64,000 bases of DNA, taken from NCBI RefSeq assembly GCF_000170755.1, contig NZ_ABCK01000006.1, positions 267,809 through 331,808 of the forward strand, written 5' to 3'. The notes beneath the pieces were generated by a model. It had not been told where the DNA came from and did not search any database. It saw nothing but the letters and a program-made list of their open reading frames with translations. Source of the stretch: Lentisphaera araneosa HTCC2155. GTDB taxonomy: Bacteria > Verrucomicrobiota > Lentisphaeria > Lentisphaerales > Lentisphaeraceae. Both the position numbers and the translations under genes were made by a program. Shown here piece by piece: positions 33,947 through 43,207 of the stretch; within the stretch, counting starts at the first letter, position 1; each line of letters starts with the position of its first letter.

Positions 33947-34585
33947 TCAAAAACTTTCCATTTCCATTTTTTCTTGCTCAATGAGTTTCTTGATGAAGTC
34001 AAGATTCATTAAGTTCTCGGTATATTTGGCGAGATTCGGCCATTGCGTGGCATCTATTTCGTAGCCTAGATTAAAGAAATTGGCAAAATTGCTCGCTAGA
34101 CTCAGGTCAGCTAAAGTAAGGCATTCATTGACGAGAAATTTCTTACCTTCTAGTTGTTCTTCGAGGTAGTTGAAAATGACGGGGAATTGCATTTCTTTAC
34201 TTTTAATTATGGCTTCATCGGGTTCACGGCCAAGAAATTTGGGGGCGCCGAAACGTTCGAAGAAAATACCGGAAATTATTTCTGAGACTTTGGTGTCGGA
34301 ATACTCATCAAACCACATGGCGCGCGCTAGACTATGAGGTTCTTGGGGAATCACAGGGTTCTGTGCATATTTCTTATCGAGGTAATGCACGATGACTGAG
34401 GAATCGCTGATACTAAAGTTGTTGTCAGTAAGGTAGGGGATTTTTCCAAGAGGAGATTTAAGCAAGACTTCGGGGTCTTGACTCGGAGGTACCATGATGT
34501 GTTGATATGCAAGGTTTTTTAATTCGAGAACGAGGCGAACTTTTCGAACATAAAGTGAGACGCTAAAGCCATATAAAGTGATCAT
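33947..34585 (-). CDS. Glutathione S-transferase family protein, 5' flank displaced by an IS
   Basis: The N-terminal thioredoxin-like domain (1-80) has LYGFSVSLYVRKVRLVLELK, LLKSPLGKIPYL and DSSVIVHYLDKKY; the C-terminal helical domain has LVNECLTLADLSLASNF. Together these identify a bacterial GST of 212 residues. The start codon lies inside the 8-bp target duplication (34584-34591) of the ISL3 element. The native AGGAAA ribosome binding site and promoter now lie beyond the far end of the IS near 35949, and only a weak AGAAAG from the IS end precedes the ATG. Expression is therefore probably lost or altered. Confidence 0.88.
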   Translation of the reverse strand: MITLYGFSVSLYVRKVRLVLELKNLAYQHIMVPPSQDPEVLLKSPLGKIPYLTDNNFSISDSSVIVHYLDKKYAQNPVIPQEPHSLARAMWFDEYSDTKVSEIISGIFFERFGAPKFLGREPDEAIIKSKEMQFPVIFNYLEEQLEGKKFLVNECLTLADLSLASNFANFFNLGYEIDATQWPNLAKYTENLMNLDFIKKLIEQEKMEMESF

Positions 34586-34591
34586 GATTTC
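34584..34591. repeat. Left target-site duplication of the ISL3 element
   Basis: ATGATTTC here is repeated exactly at 35941-35948. It includes the start codon of the GST gene read on the minus strand. Confidence 0.9.
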
Positions 34592-35940
34592 GGTTCTTTC
34601 TCACTTTGAGGGGATGAGGTTTGGTATCCCAGTTAAATTTCCTTTAGTGAAATAGAGCATCATTTTTAGATATTCTTTAGATCTAAACCCTCTGGCCCGT
34701 CTTTTAACTGCTGAGAAAACGGAATTAATTCCTTCCAATACAGCATTACTTGTTCCGTGCCTCCATCGAGCAATAATTCCATCAAAATGTTTTGTAAGAG
34801 ATTCGGCAAATTTCTTTAGAGGGTTTAAAAAGTATTTCCACATTTCTTTTTCAGCTTCATTATGAACCCAAGATATCCATGCTTTTAACCCTAACAAAGC
34901 TTTGATTTCGGACTTCGTTTTAAAAATATCTTGGAGACTTAAGCGCATTTGGTATGCCATGGCTGTTGCAGTGTTCAGCTCTTTTAATTTTTCTATAGTT
35001 TGCTGATCTTTTTCCTTGAGTTTGTCTCTGTTCTTTTGAAATAAACGAGGCTTTTTTAGGAGGTTTCGAATATCACCTTTTGTACGGCGCTCTCTGGAAC
35101 AAACTTTGCCAATTGCTTTGTTTAAGTTTTGTGCAATATGGAAGTAGTCAAATACTTTACGAGCATTGCGCATATTTGAATCAACGCCACTTTTATAAGA
35201 GGGACTCATATCCATGCTAACTTCAGTAATTGCATGAGGGTGACCGTCTTTCAGGTAAAGTTCCTCGGTGAATTGTTCAAAAACTTGTGCATCTTTGCCG
35301 TCTGCAGCGAATAGAACACTATGGTTTTCCATATCCACAAAAACACTTACATAACGATGACCTTTTGCGATACTCAACTCATCTACTCCAATTCTCGTGA
35401 GTTCACTCCAGTCAAGTTTGGCCCGTTCTTTATCAATATATACTCTTAGAATCCTCCATAATTTTTGATCATCAACTTTCATTAATTTACCTACTTTTGA
35501 CACGGGCATATGACGCATGAGGGTCAAGGCTAATGCCTCAAAGTCTTTACTGGAATGTTTATTGACACCTTCCCAAGGAGCTCGAATTGTCCACGTTTTT
35601 TTACAGGATTTACAAAGGGCACGAGGCAATCGGCATTTTAATACAGTTTTATAAGTCCACATTTGTAGATGATCCCATAGCCTTTCATTTGCATGATCTT
35701 TTATAATTAAATCGGTTCTCTTACAACAAGGGCATTCCATACCTTCTAAAAGTTTAGCTGTATCTTTAATTGTCACTTCAATACATGATTGCTCTGCCAA
35801 AACTTCTAGTTTACTAACTTCCCATTTATCCCCGAGATTTAACATTTCTGCAAAAAGTTGTTCGGTCATCATTAGCTCCTATTTTGATAAGCTTAACAAT
35901 ACTCCTTGGAGCATCTATCCACAAAAAATGAGAAAGAACC
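34592..35940 (-). mobile_element. ISL3-family insertion sequence, complete, with 8-bp target duplication
   Basis: The 1349-bp element carries one transposase. Its ends are imperfect inverted repeats of about 24 bp beginning GGTTCTTTCTCA on the left and, reverse-complemented, the same 12 bases on the right. ATGATTTC flanks it at 34584-34591 and 35941-35948; 8-bp duplications are characteristic of ISL3. Identical target copies and an intact transposase suggest recent insertion. Confidence 0.93.
34601..35872 (-). CDS. ISL3-family transposase (DDE type)
   Basis: A zinc finger of CxxC pairs (CPCCKR near residue 47 and CKSCKKTW near 89) is followed by an HTH segment and the DDE catalytic core. The core includes RIGVDELSIAKGHRYVSV, VSMDMSPSYKSGV and, after a helical insert, the GTSNAVLEGINSVFSAVKRRARGF region with the last acidic residue. 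This is the IS204/IS1001/IS1096/IS1165 family. At 423 residues it is intact. It has its own AGGAG-like ribosome binding site near the IS end. Confidence 0.95.
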   Translation of the reverse strand: MMTEQLFAEMLNLGDKWEVSKLEVLAEQSCIEVTIKDTAKLLEGMECPCCKRTDLIIKDHANERLWDHLQMWTYKTVLKCRLPRALCKSCKKTWTIRAPWEGVNKHSSKDFEALALTLMRHMPVSKVGKLMKVDDQKLWRILRVYIDKERAKLDWSELTRIGVDELSIAKGHRYVSVFVDMENHSVLFAADGKDAQVFEQFTEELYLKDGHPHAITEVSMDMSPSYKSGVDSNMRNARKVFDYFHIAQNLNKAIGKVCSRERRTKGDIRNLLKKPRLFQKNRDKLKEKDQQTIEKLKELNTATAMAYQMRLSLQDIFKTKSEIKALLGLKAWISWVHNEAEKEMWKYFLNPLKKFAESLTKHFDGIIARWRHGTSNAVLEGINSVFSAVKRRARGFRSKEYLKMMLYFTKGNLTGIPNLIPSK

Positions 35941-36044
35941 ATGATTTCTTTCCTAATTATTTGTTTCAGAAGAAATTATATTCGCGACTCTCGCAAAGCA
36001 AAATTTATACGAATTTTTAATACTTCTAAGCCTCAAGGAAAGAC

Positions 36045-36779
36045 TTACTTGACCGTTTTAAGTGTCTCGTAGGCTTGGTTGATTTGGTGGAGTTTTTCTT
36101 TGGCCCATTCTTGTTTGTCTTGGGAGGCTTTAACAAGTTTATCTGGATGATAGAGCGAGCATTGACGTCGCCAAGCTAATTTAATCTGCTCTTGATCAAC
36201 CATGGAGCCAATCTGCAGTGTGTGATAAGCTTCCGCATGGGGATTGAGGAATTGTTCTCGAACGGGCATATAGTTAATGGGGTGTAGCTCAAAATCTTTA
36301 ACGATTTTGAGGAGCCACCTGTCGGCTAAATAAGAAATCTCTCCATGGCACAAGGACATAGCGAGGCACATATTAAAGATGCGTTGAACTTCGGTGTTGT
36401 CGTGGCCCCAAGCTTTGTTGATTTTTTCGATCTGCGTTTTGGCTTCGGTCTCGATATCGTGCACACTCTGGATACGATTGAAAATTTGAACTGCATAAGT
36501 CGCCGGGCGTGAATGCATGGCAAGCTCATCTTTAATTAAATAATGCAGTAAGCTAGCTTCGCGTTTGGAGATAAAAAAATCTGATTTGGCAAAGCAAGCA
36601 AGCAGGGTAAAAGTCCCTTGCATGAGCGTACGACTGCGTTCCGCAGCACTCATAGCAGAGATATCTGGGGCTTTGCGCTTACCGCCAATAATGAGCATTT
36701 GCAGTTTGCGCGCAGTGATATTTTTTGAATTAAAAATACTCGCAATTTCAGGGGAGAAAAATTCTTCTGTCCAAGTCAT
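36045..36779 (-). CDS. J-domain co-chaperone (DjlA-like)
   Basis: The C-terminal 60 residues are a J-domain with the HPD motif in QCSLYHPDKLV and the helix IRE-like end INQAYETLKTV. The central region (about 45-160) resembles a TerB-like all-helical domain with acidic residues, as in DjlA. The N-terminal membrane anchor of E. coli DjlA is missing, so this protein is probably soluble. It would stimulate a DnaK-type Hsp70. Its start overlaps the lpxB stop, so the two are co-transcribed. Confidence 0.82.
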   Translation of the reverse strand: MTWTEEFFSPEIASIFNSKNITARKLQMLIIGGKRKAPDISAMSAAERSRTLMQGTFTLLACFAKSDFFISKREASLLHYLIKDELAMHSRPATYAVQIFNRIQSVHDIETEAKTQIEKINKAWGHDNTEVQRIFNMCLAMSLCHGEISYLADRWLLKIVKDFELHPINYMPVREQFLNPHAEAYHTLQIGSMVDQEQIKLAWRRQCSLYHPDKLVKASQDKQEWAKEKLHQINQAYETLKTVK

Positions 36780-37900
36780 GAGAGTTCTGCACTTGTGCCA
36801 ATGAGTTCTGCAGTCTTTCCAAAAATGTTTGTGCCCTTACCAAGTTTTTTCACCATTTCTTCTAAATCGGCAATGACTTCTGCATGGCGTTCGCCACCCG
36901 GGAGGATTTTTTCGATTTGAGGCACAAGGACCTCGGGACGAACATCGCCTTGGAGGTACTCACGATAGATTTCTTTCTCGGCAATAATATTCACCATGGT
37001 GAAGTAATTCAGATCCACCAAGCGTTTGGCGAGGAAGTAGGTGAAGGCATTCACTTTGTATATAGAAATTAAAGGCAAGCCAAGTATGGCTGCTTGAATA
37101 GTGACGGTGCCCGAAGATGCGAGTCCCGCAATAGCTTTTTGCATCCAATAAACGCTACGCCCATTTTCAATAATGAATTTGGATTTGTCGGGAACATCTT
37201 TTATGGCGTCTGTAATCATAGGTATAAGGTATTCCCGTGCAGCAGGGATCACAAATTTCAAATTGGGATGTTTGGAACTAATTTCCAGTGCCGAATCAAT
37301 CATCGGTTTTAGAAGCGTGCTGAGTTCGCTTTTACGGCTGCCTGGGAGCAGAACAAATTTGTCGGGATCACGTTTATCTTCAATTTTTTCTTCACCCAGT
37401 AATTCAATCAGGGGGTGGCCCAGGAAATCGGCTTGAAAGTTGTGCTTTCTCCAGAAATCAACTTCAAAGGGGAAGATGACAATCAATCGATCGACTACTT
37501 GCTTGATGGTTGGGATGCGGCTTTTGTGCCAGGCCCAGACTTGGGGACTGATATAATAAATAGTTTTGATTTTGAGTTCGTGCAATTTTTTGGCGAGGCG
37601 TAAGTTGTAACCAGGATAATCCACCAAGACCACGGCGTCGGGGCGCTCTTGTTCTGCGCGCTCTACCATCTTGTTAAAAATGCGTTTGAACATGGGGTAG
37701 CGCTTGATGACTTCTACGAAGCCCATGACTGCCATTTCACTAGAGTCTTGAATGATTTCGGCGCCAGCTTCTTGCAGTTCACGGCAGCCCATGGCTTTGA
37801 TATGCACGTCGGGATATTGTTTTTTGAGTTCAGAGTAAATGCGTGCTCCGTAAATCTCGCCGGAGGCTTCACCTGTGATAATCCAAATGCATTTGCTCAT
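36776..37900 (-). CDS. lpxB: Lipid-A-disaccharide synthase
   Basis: Joins UDP-2,3-diacylglucosamine and lipid X to make the lipid A disaccharide. The N-terminus CIWIITGEASGEIYGARI, the central VLVDYPGYNLRLAKKL and YYISPQVWAWHKSRI, and later LLPGSRKSELSTLLKPM and SSGTVTIQAAILGLPLI are family hallmarks. The start is taken as ATG at 37900 (MSKCIW) with a GGGAA upstream; the longer frame to 37930 adds ten unconserved residues. It is complete at about 374 residues and is followed by the J-domain gene. Confidence 0.95.
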   Translation of the reverse strand: MSKCIWIITGEASGEIYGARIYSELKKQYPDVHIKAMGCRELQEAGAEIIQDSSEMAVMGFVEVIKRYPMFKRIFNKMVERAEQERPDAVVLVDYPGYNLRLAKKLHELKIKTIYYISPQVWAWHKSRIPTIKQVVDRLIVIFPFEVDFWRKHNFQADFLGHPLIELLGEEKIEDKRDPDKFVLLPGSRKSELSTLLKPMIDSALEISSKHPNLKFVIPAAREYLIPMITDAIKDVPDKSKFIIENGRSVYWMQKAIAGLASSGTVTIQAAILGLPLISIYKVNAFTYFLAKRLVDLNYFTMVNIIAEKEIYREYLQGDVRPEVLVPQIEKILPGGERHAEVIADLEEMVKKLGKGTNIFGKTAELIGTSAELS

Positions 37901-38016
37901 AGTTTGTTCCCGTGTTAAATGATCGCTCAATTTAGTGGGAAAGTGAACTCTTGCAAAGATTGAAAGTCATTCATCTATGCTTAAATTATGTGAAAATTTT
38001 AAAAAGGAAAAATGAG

Positions 38017-38460
38017 ATGACTCAAGAAGAAATTGAAAAGATCATTATTGCGGGTCTACGTGCAGAGAAATCTTTGAATGAGATTCACAAGGAACTTCAA
38101 ACTGAACACAATGTAAAAATGACTTTCATGGAGCTTCGCCTCCTGAGTGCTGATTTAGATATTGATTGGGATTCTTTAGAGCCAGAGCCTGAAGTTGTGG
38201 AAGAAGATCCAGCTGAAGCGGCGGCGAAAGCCCAAATGTTGGAAGATCAGGCTTCTTCAGTACAAATTGAAGTTTCAAAAATCTCTCGTCCTGATGCGGC
38301 CTTGAGTGGCACAGTGAGTTTCCCTTCTGGCTTGAGTGGAGAATGGACTTTGGATCACTACGGTCAATTAGGTATGGATCTAGGTGATCCGGAAGCACGT
38401 CCTTCAGAAGAAGAAATGATGGAGTTCCAAAACACACTTCGTGCCCAGTTAGGCGGGTAA
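38017..38460 (+). CDS. Hypothetical acidic protein
   Basis: A 147-residue soluble protein. ATG at 38017 is preferred because AAAGGAAAAATGAG supplies an AGGA site; the frame stays open upstream but only from a TTG. The N-terminal 45 residues look like a helical HTH-like segment (IIIAGLRAEKSLNEIHKELQ). An acidic linker (about 50-75) follows, then a beta-rich C-terminus with VSFPSGLSGEWTLDHYGQLG. I do not recognise a family name. It lies divergent from lpxB and 48 bases before priA. Confidence 0.65.
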   Translation: MTQEEIEKIIIAGLRAEKSLNEIHKELQTEHNVKMTFMELRLLSADLDIDWDSLEPEPEVVEEDPAEAAAKAQMLEDQASSVQIEVSKISRPDAALSGTVSFPSGLSGEWTLDHYGQLGMDLGDPEARPSEEEMMEFQNTLRAQLGG

Positions 38461-38508
38461 TTTCATCTCACTGAGCTTTATGCGCCTTAATCATAATCGG
38501 GGATAATT

Positions 38509-40716
38509 ATGCCTAAATTTGCACGGGTACTCCCCGATATGTCATTGGATAAAACTTTTGACTACAAAATCCCTGCGGGCATGGATTTGCGTTTGGGTTG
38601 CCGTGTACGCATCCCCTTTGGTAGAACTGAACGAACGGGCTATGTGGTCGACCTCGTTGATAAAAGTGACTTCCCCGAAAATCGCCTCAAAGCTATAGCC
38701 GTTAATGAAGGTCATTTAATTCCTGAAAAAATGATGCAACTCGGCCAATGGATTGCCGATTATTATTGCACTGGCATGATTCAGTCCGTGCGTAATATGT
38801 TGCCTGCTCCCGTACGCAAAGACAAGGTCAAAGAAAAGACTCAAAAACTTTTGAGTTTTGCCGAAGGCATTCAGCCTCCCTCCCTCGTTCCCGAATTAGA
38901 AAAAAAATATCCTCCGCGTGCAGCGGTAGTCAAAGCTTTGCTTGGCCTCAAAGAAGCGCCACAAGCATTGTTGATGAAAGTGGCGAATGTTTCGGCTTCT
39001 CCAATCAAGAGTCTTCTCAAAGCAGGTATTCTTGAAGAAGAAGTTCGCCATGTTGAGCGCGATCCCTTTGGCGATGAAGAGGTCATCATTAGTAAACCAC
39101 TAGAATTGACTGACGAGCAAACTGACGCATTTAAACTCATTACCAATGAAATGGATGAAGAAAAGCCTGCGACTGTGGTGCTGTATGGTATCACCGGTAG
39201 TGGTAAAACAGAAGTTTATTTACAGGCGATTGCCGAAGCTTTATCTCGTGGCAAACAGGCGATTGTTCTCGTTCCAGAAATTTCGCTAACTCCGCAAACT
39301 GTGCATCGCTTTCGCTCGCGTTTTGGGAAGCAAGTGAGTGTATTGCATAGTGGCCTAAGCGAGGGCGAACGTTATGATCAATGGAAATTGATTTCACGCG
39401 GCGAAACTCAAATTGTTGTTGGGGCGCGTTCCGCACTTTTTGCTCCTTTTCATAATCCAGGAATTATCGTTGTTGACGAAGAACATGAACCTTCCTACAA
39501 ACAGGATAGCCATCCAAGATACAATGCGCGAGACATTGCTGTCATGCGCGGAATTATGGATAAATGCCCTGTGGTGCTGGGGTCGGCAACCCCTTCTTTT
39601 GAAACCATGAATAATGCCAACCAAGGCAAATATAAAATGGCGAAATTGACGCAACGTCCAAGTACTGCCGTTGTGCCCAGCATCAAACTGGTGGATATGC
39701 GGACAGAAGCGGCGGCAACGGGAAGCAATCAGATTTTTTCTAGAGAACTCATCGAGTCGGTGAAGCAACAATTACACGATCGCATGCAGACCATCCTCTT
39801 TCTCAATAGGCGTGGTTATTCAACTCATTTGACTTGCGAAAAATGTCAGTACACCTCCAAATGTGGGGATTGTAGCACATCGCATACCTACCATCGAAAA
39901 AGCAATGTTTTGATTTGCCACCTCTGCGGTGATATCAAAGAACCTCCCACAAAATGTCCTGATTGTGGGCATAAAGATCTTTCTTTTTCAGGGCTTGGTA
40001 CGGAAAAGATTGAACGACTCTGTCGTGGTGTTTTTCCCAATGCGCGTATTGCTCGCATGGATAGCGATACGATGACGCGCAAAGATTCCCACAAGACTAT
40101 GTTGGGAGATTTTCAGCAGGGCAAATACGATATTCTCATTGGCACACAAATGATTGCCAAAGGTCTGCACTTCCCTCGTGTTACATTAGTAGGAGTTGTC
40201 TTTGCCGATGCGGGGCTCAATATGGCGGACTTTCGTGCGGCAGAACGAACTTTTCAGCTCTTGGCTCAGGTTTCGGGTCGTTCGGGACGTGGTGATGACG
40301 CGGGCCGCGTCTTGATCCAGACTTATAACCCCACTCACCCTGCATTGCAGTGTGCTTTAGAAGGTGATTTTGATGCATTCTATGAAGACGAAAAAATGGG
40401 TAGGGAAGTGATGAAGTTTCCACCTTTTAGCAAAATGGTACTGATTCATTTTCGCGGGCCAGAAGAAGGGCCGCTTGCGAGCCTCGCAAGTGACTTTAGT
40501 CAACATCTTAGTAAAGCGTGTACAAAAGATGATCGTCTCATGCCTGCGGTGCCTTCGCCAATCGAAAAAGTTCGTGGTCAATACCGTTATCAGCTCACTA
40601 TTTTTTCAGATAATATTCGTCGTCTCGTGCGAGTTTTGAATTGGTTACGACTCAATTATAAGGCTCCCAAAGAATATAAAATCATTATCGATGTGGATCC
40701 GCAATCATTGATGTAG
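38509..40716 (+). CDS. priA: Primosomal protein N' (PriA helicase)
   Basis: Restarts stalled replication forks. The N-terminal 3'-DNA-binding domain (1-105) is followed by a superfamily 2 helicase: LYGITGSGKTEVYLQAI (Walker A), IIVVDEEHEPSYKQD (DEEH box) and LGSATPSFE. The zinc-binding region (about 443-490) has the eight-Cys pattern CEKCQYTSKCGDC and CHLCGD/KCPDCGH. Conserved QMIAKGLHFPRVTLVGV and SGRSGRGDDAGRVLIQT follow. At 735 residues it is complete. Confidence 0.96.
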   Translation: MPKFARVLPDMSLDKTFDYKIPAGMDLRLGCRVRIPFGRTERTGYVVDLVDKSDFPENRLKAIAVNEGHLIPEKMMQLGQWIADYYCTGMIQSVRNMLPAPVRKDKVKEKTQKLLSFAEGIQPPSLVPELEKKYPPRAAVVKALLGLKEAPQALLMKVANVSASPIKSLLKAGILEEEVRHVERDPFGDEEVIISKPLELTDEQTDAFKLITNEMDEEKPATVVLYGITGSGKTEVYLQAIAEALSRGKQAIVLVPEISLTPQTVHRFRSRFGKQVSVLHSGLSEGERYDQWKLISRGETQIVVGARSALFAPFHNPGIIVVDEEHEPSYKQDSHPRYNARDIAVMRGIMDKCPVVLGSATPSFETMNNANQGKYKMAKLTQRPSTAVVPSIKLVDMRTEAAATGSNQIFSRELIESVKQQLHDRMQTILFLNRRGYSTHLTCEKCQYTSKCGDCSTSHTYHRKSNVLICHLCGDIKEPPTKCPDCGHKDLSFSGLGTEKIERLCRGVFPNARIARMDSDTMTRKDSHKTMLGDFQQGKYDILIGTQMIAKGLHFPRVTLVGVVFADAGLNMADFRAAERTFQLLAQVSGRSGRGDDAGRVLIQTYNPTHPALQCALEGDFDAFYEDEKMGREVMKFPPFSKMVLIHFRGPEEGPLASLASDFSQHLSKACTKDDRLMPAVPSPIEKVRGQYRYQLTIFSDNIRRLVRVLNWLRLNYKAPKEYKIIIDVDPQSLM

Positions 40717-40795
40717 ATTGATGCTTATCGTGTCTTATGATTTGTTTAAATTCTCGCTTTGAGGTCTATTAAGCAAAATTAATTGGAGAACTTTG

Positions 40796-41626
40796 ATGAA
40801 TGAAAAAACCATAAGTAAAAAATTTATTATTGGTGATGTGCAGCTTGGCTTTGTTTGCGATAGCTTTGGAGCGAAAATCCTCGCTTTTTATAAAGAGGGT
40901 AAGAATTCTCTTTTCTATGCAGAAGATGACATCTCTCACAGCGGTATACCTTTGTGCTTTCCGAGTTTTGGCCCCTTAGAGAATAATCATTTTCTTTGGC
41001 AGGGGAAAGCCTACGAAATGAAGCAACATGGCTTCGCTCGTGATAATGATTTTGAACTTTTGAGTCAAGGTGAATCTAGCCTCAGCCTCGTTTTACGAAG
41101 TGCGCAAAAGACTAAAGAGCGCTTCCCCTTTGATTTTGAATTTAAAGTCACTTATTCTTTAGTAGCTGGCGAACTCATTATGGACTATGATTTCAAAAAT
41201 CTTTCTGCAGAAGCGCTTCCTTTAGCGCCAGGTATCCACCCTTACTTTGCCGTTGATGACCCCAATGAAATTCTCTTCTCTTCCAATGCGCAGTCAGTGA
41301 ATAATAATTTACAAAACTACGCCTTGATAGACATGGCTGAAGCCGAGTGTTTTGAGCCTGTAGGCGAGCAAACTTATCGGATTCATGGGGCACCCGATTT
41401 ACATGTTTCAGGACATACGCAATCAAGGAATCTTCTCAATTTAGGCAGTCAAAAAATCGAGATGACCTTTGATTCCTTGCTCTTCAAACGTTACACCATT
41501 TGGCGAAAAGATGCCGATGTTAATTATATTTGTTTTGAGCCCGCCAATGAAAAAAATGCGCTCAACGCAAATCCTCAGATGATTGAGCCAGATAAAAGCT
41601 GGCAAACGCGAGTTATACTCAAGTAG
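40796..41626 (+). CDS. Aldose 1-epimerase (mutarotase) family protein
   Basis: A 276-residue galactose-mutarotase fold protein with GIPLCFPSFGPLENN near residue 52, KQHGFARDNDFELLS near 77, and PGIHPYFAVDD holding the catalytic His near 148. The pattern is that of the YeaD/glucose-6-phosphate 1-epimerase side of the family more than GalM. ATG at 40796 is chosen, preceded by GGAG; a TTG one codon earlier is less likely. It is alone between priA and the helicase gene. The substrate is an unspecified hexose or hexose phosphate. Confidence 0.85.
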   Translation: MNEKTISKKFIIGDVQLGFVCDSFGAKILAFYKEGKNSLFYAEDDISHSGIPLCFPSFGPLENNHFLWQGKAYEMKQHGFARDNDFELLSQGESSLSLVLRSAQKTKERFPFDFEFKVTYSLVAGELIMDYDFKNLSAEALPLAPGIHPYFAVDDPNEILFSSNAQSVNNNLQNYALIDMAEAECFEPVGEQTYRIHGAPDLHVSGHTQSRNLLNLGSQKIEMTFDSLLFKRYTIWRKDADVNYICFEPANEKNALNANPQMIEPDKSWQTRVILK

Positions 41627-41766
41627 TTCAAACAAAGACAAGTAAGAACAGTTCTTGAAATGACAATGGGGTTAGCAAGAATCAGAAAGGACGCTAAGCT
41701 TGCTAAAAATCAAACTGTCTTAAGCCGAGTGTCTTGCGCTAAGAGACTCCAGATAAGGAACATACT

Positions 41767-43155
41767 ATGAGTTCAAAAGACTTTGCCTCGCTGCCGCTTT
41801 CGGAAGACTTAATCAAAAACGTGGCTTCTTTGGGTTATGAGGAAATGACCGAGATTCAAGAGCTCAGTTTGCCCGCAATTCTCGATGGCAAAGACCTCAT
41901 TGCTCAAGCTAAAACGGGAACGGGCAAAACGGCCGCCTTCGGCTTAGGAGTTTTATCAAAGCTCGTTTTAGACGATTATAGAATTCAGGTCTTAATCTTG
42001 TGTCCGACACGCGAATTATGTGAGCAGGTTTCTAAAGCCATTCGCGATTTGGCACGAATGATGCCCAATATTAAATTATTGAGTTTGGGTGGGGGCATGC
42101 CTTTTCGCCCGCAAATGAAATCTGTTGCTCATGGAGCTCACATTGTGGTGGGAACACCTGGTAGAATTTTGAAGCACCTCAATAAATCCTCTTTATCTTT
42201 GGATCATGTTAGAACTTTAGTTTTAGACGAGGCGGATCGCATGTTGGATATGGGTTTTCAAGACGAAATTGATGCCATTATTGATCAGACAAACAAACAG
42301 CGCCAGACTTTGTTATTTTCGGCAACTTACCCGAAGAAAATTGCGACGATCGCAAAGCGTGTGATGAAAGACCCTCTTCGCATTGAGTTGGATTCCCAGG
42401 TCCATGAAGAAAGTACAATTGAACAACATTTTTATAAGGTGACGAGCGAGAGCCAGCGTTTACTTGGCCTTCAGCTGCTCTTGGATAAGTTTAAATCTGA
42501 ATCTGCGGTCGTTTTTTGTAACACCAAGCAAGAGGCAAAAGATATTTGTAAAGACCTTTCGAAAGTAGGTTTTAGTACTTTGGCTTTGCATGGTGACTTG
42601 GAACAAAAGGATCGCCAGGAAAACTTAGTTCGCTTTGCCAATAAAAGTGTGGCGGTTTTAGTGGCAACGGATGTAGCTGCACGAGGTTTGGATATTGATT
42701 CCATAGACTTGGTGATTAACTATCATATTTCACGTGACTTTGAGGTGCATGTTCATCGTATAGGGCGAACAGGACGGGCTGGGAAAAATGGCATTGCCTG
42801 CTCGCTACACAGTCAAAAAGAAGCGCACAAGATCTCTTTGCTCCAAGAATTTTTGGGACAAGAAATTGAGAGTGAAACTTTGCCTGATAGGTCTGTATTA
42901 AAAGAACTTAAATATCGCCCTCAGATGTCCTGCCTGAAAATACTCTTTGGTAAAAAGCAGAAATTACGTGCAGGTAATCTTCTAGGGGCGCTCACAGGGG
43001 AAAAAGGTCTCAAGGGAGATCAGGTCGGTAAAATGCATATCTTTGATTACTATTCCTACGTGGCGATTGAACGTCAATCGGTGAATCATGCTTTGAAGAT
43101 TTTGCGAGATGATAAATGGAAAGGGCGTGCGTATAAATGCATGCTGATTCGCTAA
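41767..43155 (+). CDS. dbpA: DEAD-box RNA helicase, DbpA-like
   Basis: Helicase core motifs: the Q motif region EIQELSLPAIL, AKTGTGKTAAFG, PTRELCEQ, LVLDEADRMLDMGF, FSATYPKK, and ATDVAARGLDID with HRIGRTGRAG. The C-terminal 75 residues contain LRAGNLLGALTGEKGLKGDQVGKMHIFDYYSYVAI, the RNA-binding domain of DbpA, which directs the E. coli enzyme to hairpin 92 of 23S rRNA. A role in large-subunit assembly is thus likely. At 462 residues it is complete. Confidence 0.92.
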   Translation: MSSKDFASLPLSEDLIKNVASLGYEEMTEIQELSLPAILDGKDLIAQAKTGTGKTAAFGLGVLSKLVLDDYRIQVLILCPTRELCEQVSKAIRDLARMMPNIKLLSLGGGMPFRPQMKSVAHGAHIVVGTPGRILKHLNKSSLSLDHVRTLVLDEADRMLDMGFQDEIDAIIDQTNKQRQTLLFSATYPKKIATIAKRVMKDPLRIELDSQVHEESTIEQHFYKVTSESQRLLGLQLLLDKFKSESAVVFCNTKQEAKDICKDLSKVGFSTLALHGDLEQKDRQENLVRFANKSVAVLVATDVAARGLDIDSIDLVINYHISRDFEVHVHRIGRTGRAGKNGIACSLHSQKEAHKISLLQEFLGQEIESETLPDRSVLKELKYRPQMSCLKILFGKKQKLRAGNLLGALTGEKGLKGDQVGKMHIFDYYSYVAIERQSVNHALKILRDDKWKGRAYKCMLIR

Positions 43156-43161
43156 GGGCAT

Positions 43162-43190
43162 AAAAAATGCCGTGCATAACTCGGCATTAA
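43162..43190. terminator. Intrinsic terminator between convergent helicase and PQQ-propeller genes
   Basis: ATGCCG (43167-43172) and CGGCAT (43182-43187) form a short stem. The T run is on the minus strand, so it mainly serves the minus-strand propeller gene. Confidence 0.65.
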
Positions 43191-43207
43191 ATGAATTTAT
43201 TTTTTCC

